Assembly: GCA_002007315.1 (NCBI GenBank)
Contig: LNZQ01000149.1
Coordinates: forward strand, 1 to 11,244
DNA length: 11,244 bases
Direction of reading: 5' to 3'
From: Epulopiscium sp. Nele67-Bin004
GTDB lineage: Bacteria > Bacillota_A > Clostridia > Lachnospirales > Cellulosilyticaceae
A program made the position numbers and the translations under genes. Positions 5,859 to 11,244 of this stretch are shown here, one piece after another (positions within the stretch are counted from its first letter, which is position 1; every line of letters begins with the position of its first letter). The notes under the pieces are model-generated. The model was not told the DNA's origin. It did no database searches and saw only the letters and a program-made list of their open reading frames with translations.

Positions 5859-7688
5859 TTATTTCTTATTTTTATGCAATAAAGCTATCAACACCAGCGC
5901 TGTGGTTACCGTACCCGCGATTATCGCAATAATAAATCCTATAGGATTGTTGACTACAGGCAGAACAATAGGTCCACCGTGAGGTGCGTTGTCGCCTACT
6001 TTCCACAGCGCCGCCAAGATACCGCCCACCATGCTTCCTGAGATGAGAGCGGGAATTACTTTCAAAGGATTTGCTACAGCGAAAGGTATGGCCCCTTCTG
6101 TGATGCCTATAAGCCCCATAAATAATGCCGCCAAGCCGGCTTCTCTTTCTTGTGTGTCAAAAATGGACGGTCGCAGCCTTGTTGCGAGCCAGATACCCAA
6201 AGGCGGTGTACAGACTGCTACAGCCACCATACCCATGACTTCGGGAATGCCCTCTTGTATCATGGTAACACCGAAAAGGAATGCCACTTTGTTGACAGGC
6301 CCGCCCATATCGAACGCTATCATCGCACCGATTATCGCACCCAATACGACAGCGCTGCCGCTCTGCATGCTTTTTAGGAATTCTGTCAAGCCGTCTATCA
6401 AAGATTTGATTGGCTCGCCTACCAGCGATATACATGCAACCGTCAATCCAGTACCTACCAGAGGTATAATGAAGATAGGCAGCATAGCTGAAACGCTTTG
6501 AGGGAGTTTGATTTTAGCTAGTCTGGCAGCGAAAAATCCGCCTAAGAATCCCGCCAATATACCGCCCAAGAATCCTGTGCCTAGATTGGCAGCCAAAGCA
6601 CCGCCTACAGCACCGGGAACAAAGCCCGGTCTATCCGCAATACTCACAGCAATAAAACCAGCCATAACGGGAATCATAAGACCGAATGCCAAACCGCCGA
6701 CATATTCTATATGTTTTAGGATAGGGTTTGTAATGTTGATTCCGCTGCCCGCCTCGACGCCTGACAATGCAATTGCCAAAGCGATATAAACACCGCCTAC
6801 AACGACCACAGGTATAATAGCGCTGACCCCGCCCATAAGATAACGATACAGCGGTGTGCGGGGCTGGTCGTCGGATTGGGTGGATTCGGAAGTGAATACT
6901 TTTGTGTTGGCGAGGGCTTTTCGTATGAGTGCATGAGGATTTTTGATAGCCTCTGAAACGCCTGTTTCTGTAAGGTGTTTGCCGTTGAATCTGGACTTTT
7001 CAACGCTTTTATCGCAAGCCAGTATGACGGCTTTTGCATTTTTGATATCTTCCGAAGTGAGCGCGTTTTCAACGCCTATAGAACCTTGGGTTTCTACTTT
7101 GAGCTTTAAGCCCATCGATTCAGCTTCGGATACCAGCTTTTGAGCTGCAATATACGTATGAGCCACCCCTGTAGGGCAAGCCGTAACAGCCACGACATCG
7201 TAGGCTCCGTTTGGAGTTTGCTCCTTGTTGTCTTTTTTAACGTGCATGAGTTTGATAAATTCTTTAGGGCTTTTCGCCGCTCTCAGAGCTTTGACTTCGT
7301 TTTCGTCAAGCAACAATGTAGACAAGCTGCTCAAAACCGAAATATGGTCGTCAGCCGCATTTTTCGGCATTGCCAGCAGAAACACCATTGAGATGCCGTT
7401 ATCGGAATCGGGGTGCGCCCACGGCTTTGACAATGTAGCCGCTACTATTTTTGGTTTTTTGATAGCCGAGCTTTTAGCGTGGGGAATTGCCACACCCTCT
7501 TCGGGTAAATCGGTGTCGCCTTGCTCTTCGCGTGCAAAAACATCTTTGACAAATGCGTCTTTATCCGTGCATAGCTTCTTTTTTGCAAGCGCCTCTGCTG
7601 CTTTTTCGACAAAGTCTTTTTTGTCTGAAAAATCCGCATTTATAAAAACAAGGTCTTCAGAAAGCAGGTCTTTTAGTACGTCTTTCAT
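5859..7688 (-). CDS. fruA: Fructose-family PTS permease, EIIABC fusion
   Basis: This 609-residue membrane permease would import fructose or a related sugar and phosphorylate it using phosphate from PEP through EI and HPr. Three domains are fused. EIIA (about 1-150) has active-site H70 in EEGVAIPHAK. EIIB (about 163-260) has phosphocysteine C171 in TACPTGVAHTY. EIIC (about 280-605) has roughly eight to ten hydrophobic segments and the motifs MGGPVNK (461-467), GITEGAIPF (528-536) and APHGG (568-572). The length is normal for a full EIIABC and all phosphoryl-transfer residues are present. The ATG at 7686-7688 follows AAGGA by about nine bases. No 1-phosphofructokinase, FruR or HPr gene is in the window. 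A consensus promoter overlapped by a large palindrome suggests tight repression. No separate terminator is seen before the tRNA. Mannitol- or 2-O-alpha-mannosyl-glycerate-type relatives cannot be excluded. Confidence 0.93.
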   Translation of the reverse strand: MKDVLKDLLSEDLVFINADFSDKKDFVEKAAEALAKKKLCTDKDAFVKDVFAREEQGDTDLPEEGVAIPHAKSSAIKKPKIVAATLSKPWAHPDSDNGISMVFLLAMPKNAADDHISVLSSLSTLLLDENEVKALRAAKSPKEFIKLMHVKKDNKEQTPNGAYDVVAVTACPTGVAHTYIAAQKLVSEAESMGLKLKVETQGSIGVENALTSEDIKNAKAVILACDKSVEKSRFNGKHLTETGVSEAIKNPHALIRKALANTKVFTSESTQSDDQPRTPLYRYLMGGVSAIIPVVVVGGVYIALAIALSGVEAGSGINITNPILKHIEYVGGLAFGLMIPVMAGFIAVSIADRPGFVPGAVGGALAANLGTGFLGGILAGFLGGFFAARLAKIKLPQSVSAMLPIFIIPLVGTGLTVACISLVGEPIKSLIDGLTEFLKSMQSGSAVVLGAIIGAMIAFDMGGPVNKVAFLFGVTMIQEGIPEVMGMVAVAVCTPPLGIWLATRLRPSIFDTQEREAGLAALFMGLIGITEGAIPFAVANPLKVIPALISGSMVGGILAALWKVGDNAPHGGPIVLPVVNNPIGFIIAIIAGTVTTALVLIALLHKNKK

Positions 7689-7700
7689 AGTTACCGTCCT

Positions 7701-7742
7701 TTATAATATTGTATGTTAATAAATTAACATACAATATTATAA
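7701..7742. promoter_or_regulatory. Perfect 42-base palindrome over the fruA start region, candidate operator
   Basis: The 20-base arms 7701-7720 (TTATAATATTGTATGTTAAT) and 7723-7742 are exact reverse complements around AA. The right arm contains the fruA -10 box, so the palindrome covers the -10, the predicted transcription start and the early leader. A dimeric repressor bound here would block polymerase. As RNA the leader could only form part of the stem, because transcription begins inside it. Confidence 0.8.
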
Positions 7743-7764
7743 GTCCGAATGAAAATTATGTCAA
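7736..7764 (-). promoter_or_regulatory. Consensus sigma-70 promoter for fruA
   Basis: On the minus strand TTGACA (7759-7764) and TATAAT (7736-7741) are separated by exactly 17 bases, a perfect match to the major-sigma consensus. Such a strong core promoter usually needs a repressor, consistent with the palindrome overlapping it. Confidence 0.85.
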
Positions 7765-7843
7765 TATAAGCTCCTATAAAAAATTACACAAAGCTTAAAT
7801 ACCGATTATACAAGCAGATAACACCCATTAACAATATTAATAC

Positions 7844-7872
7844 TTGACATATTTTGGTTTATGTGGTAGAAT
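7844..7872 (+). promoter_or_regulatory. Sigma-70 promoter for the outer-membrane protein gene
   Basis: TTGACA (7844-7849) and TAGAAT (7867-7872) are separated by 17 bases, giving a 5' leader of about 70 bases. It diverges from the fruA promoter with about 80 bases between the -35 boxes. The region between shows no further gene. Confidence 0.75.
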
Positions 7873-7947
7873 GTTAAAAAGAAATCCTCTGCATCCCGAC
7901 GCGGTTTTTCTAAAATATTTAATAAGCTAAATCACATTTGGAGTTTT

Positions 7948-8856
7948 ATGATGTACAGAGTCATACTGTTGTCGATATTTTTTTGTATGCCGATTTTTGC
8001 TGAAGACAGCGCAGCCGCCGACACTAAAAGCGAGGCAAAAGAGCGTTTTTATTTTACTTTCAGGCACAACGACAACGATAAATATTTCACAGGCTGGATG
8101 GACCCGCGCGCTTTTATATCCAGATTTTATGTGACTCATAATTTTGATTGGGAGGATGCGCTGATGTCGAGAAATCCCGCCGCTTACGATGCGTGGGATT
8201 TTGACGGGGCTGCCGCCTTGATGTACGGGCGTGTGGCGACGGAGTTGTATATTTTTCGGATGAAGAGTTTTGGGATAGGTGTGGGCGCGGCTGTCGACAT
8301 ACCGCTGGTAGCCAGAAAACAGCCTGCTACTTTGAATTTGTACAACGTCATGGGGCAGATTGCCGCTTTTATCGATGTTTATCTGCCTTATCAGATGAAG
8401 CTTAGAATCACGCCTATGTTTCATGAGTCTGTGCATATAGCCGACGGTTACAGAGGGGATAATTCCGATTTTGGGATTATCAGTTATGAGTTTGCGGCTT
8501 TGGAGCTTTACAAATATTACAAAGGATTCACGTTTTACGGCGGTGTAGAAGCTACATACAGCGCTCCCAGCGAGAGGGTTTTGGCTTTCAGGGGGCATTT
8601 GGGATTTGATTACAGGTACAATATATGGCGGGAGATTAATTTTATAACGGGTATCAATATGGCTATGCTTTACGACAAAACTCTGACCCGCCACCCCGAA
8701 GCCGAAGGCTGGCATCCTGCTGTGAATTTTGGGGTGGGGATTGAATTTGACAGGCTGATAACGGCGTTTAAGATGTCATTTCAGCGGGGATTTGAGTCGG
8801 TCACTTACCACTATGCGCAAATGCAGGCAGGACTGGAAGTGGCGGTGTTTTACTAA
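7948..8856 (+). CDS. Secreted protein, probable outer-membrane beta-barrel
   Basis: The 302-residue product opens with a clear signal peptide (MMYRVILLSIFFCMPIFA, cleavage likely before EDSAA). The mature protein alternates polar and aromatic residues in many short strands, for example FITGINMAMLYD and FTFYGGVEATYS, and ends in an aromatic pair (AVFY), as many outer-membrane barrels do. The segment LRITPMFHESVHIADGYRGDN recalls the DUF1207 family of predicted outer-membrane proteins found in Gram-negatives, but I cannot confirm membership. GGAG at 7940-7943 fits the second ATG (7951) better than the first (7948); both are possible. It diverges from fruA, so a role in surface uptake of the same substrate is possible but unproven. 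The stop codon is the last clearly bacterial feature before the right junction. Base composition matches fruA, not the island. Confidence 0.8.
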   Translation: MMYRVILLSIFFCMPIFAEDSAAADTKSEAKERFYFTFRHNDNDKYFTGWMDPRAFISRFYVTHNFDWEDALMSRNPAAYDAWDFDGAAALMYGRVATELYIFRMKSFGIGVGAAVDIPLVARKQPATLNLYNVMGQIAAFIDVYLPYQMKLRITPMFHESVHIADGYRGDNSDFGIISYEFAALELYKYYKGFTFYGGVEATYSAPSERVLAFRGHLGFDYRYNIWREINFITGINMAMLYDKTLTRHPEAEGWHPAVNFGVGIEFDRLITAFKMSFQRGFESVTYHYAQMQAGLEVAVFY

Positions 8857-8880
8857 GAGCGGTAAGGAACAGATACAATG
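8857..8880. other. Right junction between bacterial and vertebrate DNA
   Basis: Bacterial coding sequence ends at the TAA at 8854-8856. From about 8880 onward there are no bacterial genes, ribosome-binding sites or promoters, and vertebrate-like repeat sequence follows. The exact switch point cannot be fixed by eye and lies within a few tens of bases. No terminator for the outer-membrane gene is present, which fits a cut just after it. Confidence 0.55.
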
Positions 8881-9290
8881 AATAAAATAAAAATCCTCCT
8901 TCACTGCCGTCCAGCTAACATTAATTTCCCATCCAATCTCTTCCTTCCCAGCTGTTCTGTTGGAGTTGTCTGTCCCTGTGCCAGGCGAGGTAACATCTTA
9001 AATACATCTGTAATTGCATACCAACCTGCACAGTCTTTCCTTAAAAAGTTCTGCCATTTTTCCAAAATATTCTTCTTCATTATATTTCGCGCTGGTCTTG
9101 CTTAAACTGTAGGCTACACCGCCCGACACTGCCCCTACGATTTCCGGTGCTACTGCTACATTTCTTCCGTATCCGTGAGCTTCCAGGAGGCGGACAGAAA
9201 TACGGATGAAATGAACGCAGAGTACAGACAGAAGGCTCCATCCGTATTTGTATCTAACATGAAGCATAAATGAGCCTTAAAGTGGACGGA
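8881..9290. repeat. Probable vertebrate interspersed repeat fragment
   Basis: The stretch resembles teleost DNA-transposon-derived sequence. It contains a perfect 11-base inverted repeat, AAATACGGATG (9198-9208) with CATCCGTATTT (9239-9249), and a further related CCGTATCCG copy just upstream. Minus-strand frames show short open stretches (for example EEEYFGKMAELFKERL and AGWYAITDVFKMLPRLAQ in different frames), as expected of a decayed element or chance. I could not assign a family; a PIF/Harbinger- or hAT-type remnant is a guess. Confidence 0.35.
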
Positions 9291-9327
9291 TTAATTCATC
9301 AGGTAATTCATAGATTGAACACCATGA

Positions 9328-9445
9328 AAGAAAACATTCCACTTTAAAAGATGCATCAGAGCAGCTCAGTGAAAGATTTTTTTTTTTTCAAGAGTAAGAA
9401 AACATTTCACCTTAAAAGATGCATTTAAACAGCTCAGTTTCATTG
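9328..9445. repeat. Imperfect tandem duplication, 68-base period
   Basis: The block starting AAGAAAACATTCCACTTTAA at 9328 recurs at 9396 as AAGAAAACATTTCACCTTAA. In both copies AAAGATGCAT and CAGCTCAGT follow at matching offsets. The second copy has scattered substitutions and drifts past about 9445. This is vertebrate intronic sequence with no sign of function. Confidence 0.8.
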
Positions 9446-9845
9446 TTTTTCTTTCGTGTTTTTAAATGCTACGGAAAAATTACAGCCAGTGTCAGATCAT
9501 CAGTTCATCAGTTAATTTCCTGGGGTGACAGCGTACCGAGCCGTGCTGCTGCAGCGAGCAGACCGGCAGGTCTCATCTGCAAGCTGCAGCTCCTCGCAAG
9601 TCCAAAAACTTTGTGACAGATTTACAAACAAGCGTTATTTGGATAAACTGACTACATATTTGAAATCTACATGGTAACATTCTTACCTAAAAAATATATA
9701 AAACTTACTGAAGTGATATATTAACAGTTCTACAACAACAATTAAAAGTGTTCGGGTTGTGCTACCACTGTGCAGCCCTTCTGACCCAAAGAGCAAGTAA
9801 CAATGGCTTTTAATATCCAGTAGCATGGTGACACTTTCATTTTAT
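9446..9845. other. Vertebrate non-coding stretch, nothing recognised
   Basis: Both strands lack long open frames, splice-bounded exons or a repeat I can name. A short GC-richer patch lies at 9520-9600. It is read as intronic DNA of the TLE locus. Confidence 0.5.
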
Positions 9846-9849
9846 TTTA

Positions 9850-9995
9850 GTCTATTTTATTGCTTTTATTGTTTTTATTGTTTTTAACTGTTCTTATTTA
9901 TTCTTTTTTATTTACTATCTATTGCAAAGCACTTTGGTTCACCGAAAGGGTTGTTGTAAAGGGCTGTATAAATGAAGAACATTACAGATTACATT
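9850..9995 (+). repeat. LINE/SINE-type retroposon 3' tail
   Basis: A T-rich run of TTTTATTG units leads into GCAAAGCACTTTGG, then GGGCTGTATAAATGAA and an ATTACA-type end. The AAAGCACTTTG...TATAAAT pattern is the conserved 3' tail shared by L2-like LINEs and the SINEs that borrow their machinery in fish. This copy is short and 5'-truncated. Confidence 0.5.
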
Positions 9996-10078
9996 AGATA
10001 AAGCTGTTTTGGAAAAATGGACGGGGCTTATGTAACCTATGTGGCTAATTCTGACTTGTGGGAACACTGTACGATCTA

Positions 10079-10550
10079 GGGATGCACGATATTGGATTTT
10101 TTCCGATATGCCGATATTTTACAACTCATTTGGCTGATAATTGATACAGATACCAATATACAGTATATGTATATTTTCCCCCCACACCTAATTGCAGAGA
10201 TCATCAAGTCTCTTCTGTGGTGAATTTACATACAGTATTATTATGCAGACTCTTACTGTGTTGGCCCACCGGCAAATGCAGGCATAAAATACAAAGCTTA
10301 AAATGATGTAATATTCATTCCTTGTGCAAAAGAAGAAAAATACTTGAACTTATCTAAAACATGTCATATTTATTTATGACAATTGCTTTTAAACAAAACA
10401 AGTAAGATTCATCCTACTTCAAACTGGATGATGCTCTCTGAGACAATCAGAACAAAACCCACAACCAGGACAAATTTGGCCTGTTTCACAAGAGACAGTC
10501 AGTAAACATAACGTCTGTCCACAGGGAACATGTGAAACATGGCGGGCTGC
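10079..10550 (+). repeat. Teleost hAT-like DNA transposon remnant
   Basis: It begins AGGGATGCACGATATTGG, followed by a run of diverged CCGATAT motifs (10100-10165). This opening is a very common dispersed repeat in fish genomes. The downstream part, with GCTTAAAATGATGTAATATTC and CTTGAACTTATCTAAAACAT, fits the same element. There is no transposase frame, so it is a non-autonomous or decayed copy. The right end is set approximately. Confidence 0.6.
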
Positions 10551-10551
10551 A

Positions 10552-11070
10552 CATGCTTCCAGTTTGCTGCTGTTGAGAGCTGGAACCAACTCCAAAAATC
10601 CCTACAGTTGCAAACTCTTACCTCCATCAGCTCTTTCAAACATGCCATAACAAAATTCCTAACGCATACCTGCAGCTGCTTCAGACAGAGCCCCTCATGA
10701 CTATCTCATTTACACCAGCTCTCTCCCACTTTTAAATGGTTTTATTTTTTTTGCCTATTCACTACAACTGTATCATGTTAGTTCTATGGTCTCCCTATCA
10801 CTGTTTGTATGTCTCTGGTCTATTGACTAGCTAACTGTCATCTTTCCATGCGTCATCACTGGTTGTTGTTTTCCTTATATCTGTACGCTTTATTTGTCTA
10901 TATGTGCCTTGTATTGTATATTATTTTAACTTTGTCTTATGTGCTTCCCTTCCCCTCGCCTTTAGGAGGTCACTCACCTCCTACCAGGCCATTGCTCATA
11001 TAAGAATCCTCTTTCTTAGCAATTTTTCTGCCTGGTTAAATAAAGGTTAATGAATGAATGAATGAATGAA
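10552..11070 (+). repeat. 5'-truncated LINE: reverse transcriptase C-terminus, 3' UTR and tail
   Basis: The plus-strand frame 10575-10700 reads ESWNQLQKSLQLQTLTS, then SSFKHAITKFLTH, and ends TGA. The WNxL...SFK...L pattern is the typical C-terminal end of non-LTR retrotransposon polymerases in fish. About 350 bases of 3' UTR follow, ending CTGGTTAAATAAAGG and a TGAA tail. Everything upstream is missing, as is usual for target-primed reverse transcription that aborted early. The clade (CR1/L2/Rex-like) cannot be settled. Confidence 0.65.
11051..11070 (+). repeat. (TGAA)5 microsatellite tail of the LINE
   Basis: Five exact TGAA units directly follow TAAAGGTTAA. Short tandem tails of this kind mark the 3' ends of CR1/L2-like insertions. 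The repeat is probably polymorphic in the fish. Confidence 0.85.
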
Positions 11071-11141
11071 CTCCCGCCGTCAGCCTAAATCCATGTGAAC
11101 GCAGCATAAACCTCTAAAAGAAATATTCATCGTAGTTTTAC

Positions 11142-11186
11142 CTGTTTGTGCATTTCAATGTTCAGGCCGTAGGACATTTCATAATA
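11142..11186 (-). CDS. tle: Internal exon of a Groucho/TLE transcriptional co-repressor gene
   Basis: On the minus strand a pyrimidine-rich acceptor (CTCTTTGTTTTGCAG, AG at 11188-11187) precedes a 45-base open block and then a GTAAAA donor (GT at 11141-11140). The 15 codons read YYEMSYGLNIEMHKQ, which I recognise as part of the N-terminal Q (tetramerisation) domain of TLE proteins. These nuclear co-repressors are recruited by Hes, Runx, TCF/LEF and similar factors. The exon is phase 0 at both ends. The next exon, expected to start (T/A)EI(A/V)KRLN, should lie at lower coordinates but is not found in either vertebrate part of the window. Which TLE paralog this is cannot be told from 15 residues. 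Confidence 0.88.
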
Positions 11187-11244
11187 CTGCAAAACAAAGA
11201 GAAAAAGACAAATATTATGATAAACTCAACTTAAACACTGTGTA

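Noticed and set aside
5989..6501. Plus-strand open frame of 170 codons
   Set aside because: It is a shadow of the EIIC domain of fruA, low in complexity because it mirrors Gly/Ala-rich membrane segments.
7225..7719. Plus-strand open frame of 164 codons
   Set aside because: It is antisense to the EIIA and EIIB domains of fruA, with no promoter or ribosome-binding site.
7927..8715. Long minus-strand open frame of 262 codons
   Set aside because: It is the antisense of the outer-membrane protein gene, which has a promoter, ribosome-binding site and signal peptide. The antisense translation has no recognisable domain.
258..8860. Genuine horizontal transfer into the fish genome
   Set aside because: No eukaryotic adaptation, no insertion hallmarks, and a bacterial gene cut in mid-frame make assembly error far more likely. 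It is kept only as a testable alternative.
8998..9267. Minus-strand open frame of 89 codons with a plausible-looking stretch (GAVSGGVAYSLSKTSAKYNEEEYFGKM)
   Set aside because: It lies in vertebrate-like repeat sequence and has no splice sites or ribosome-binding site. A neighbouring frame looks equally coding-like, so it is probably a decayed element or chance.
11090..11244. Additional coding exon around the TLE micro-exon
   Set aside because: Outside 11142-11186 no frame is bounded by splice sites or matches TLE. The rest reads as intron.

Overview
The window is a chimera. A block of bacterial DNA, roughly 258 to 8860, sits between two stretches of vertebrate DNA that look like teleost fish. 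The fish call rests on a 45-base exon at 11142-11186 (minus strand). It has proper splice sites and encodes YYEMSYGLNIEMHKQ, a segment of the N-terminal Q domain of Groucho/TLE co-repressors. The same flank carries teleost-style repeats: a LINE 3' end with a TGAA tail, a hAT-like repeat, and a SINE/LINE-type tail. The bacterial call rests on Shine-Dalgarno-led genes, consensus sigma-70 promoters, intrinsic terminators, a bacterial tRNA-Leu, a fructose PTS permease and an outer-membrane-type protein. The simplest reading is bacterial contamination, from a fish-associated microbe, mis-joined into a fish scaffold. The bacterium is Gram-negative (exported barrel-like protein) and AT-rich. I cannot name the genus.

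The bacterial block has two parts, separated at tRNA-Leu(CAA) (5733-5814, minus). Right of it lies ordinary chromosome. A leftward fruA-type EIIABC gene (5859-7688) has a consensus promoter overlapped by a perfect 42-base palindrome. Divergent from it is a gene for a secreted, probable outer-membrane beta-barrel protein (7948-8856). Left of the tRNA is visibly AT-richer DNA that looks like a tRNA-anchored integrative island. It holds an integrase remnant just past the tRNA 3' end (4810-5583), a small exported protein (4219-4791), a structured non-coding region (about 3720-4185), a second integrase pseudogene (2848-3756), an ankyrin-repeat protein (2507-2791), a small membrane-anchored protein (1870-2406) and the front half of a type III restriction Res subunit (258-1772). 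The last is cut by the left bacterial/fish junction.

Most ankyrin, membrane and res genes have their own visible promoter and run leftward behind the integrase pseudogene. No Mod methylase lies in the window. The two integrases are diverged paralogs with complementary damage. The downstream one lost its N-terminal arm region and carries a stop codon; the tRNA-proximal one lost its catalytic C-terminus. The island is therefore probably fixed in place.

The most interesting bacterial feature is a 320-base transcription unit (promoter 3830-3858, intrinsic terminator 4155-4183) with no gene inside it. Its first 17 bases, starting at the predicted +1, pair with 4092-4108. That 3' arm can alternatively pair with 4131-4141. 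This predicts a structured, possibly switching RNA just upstream of the exported-protein gene. The fish part (about 8860-11244) is intron and repeats of a TLE gene read on the minus strand. No second TLE exon is visible.
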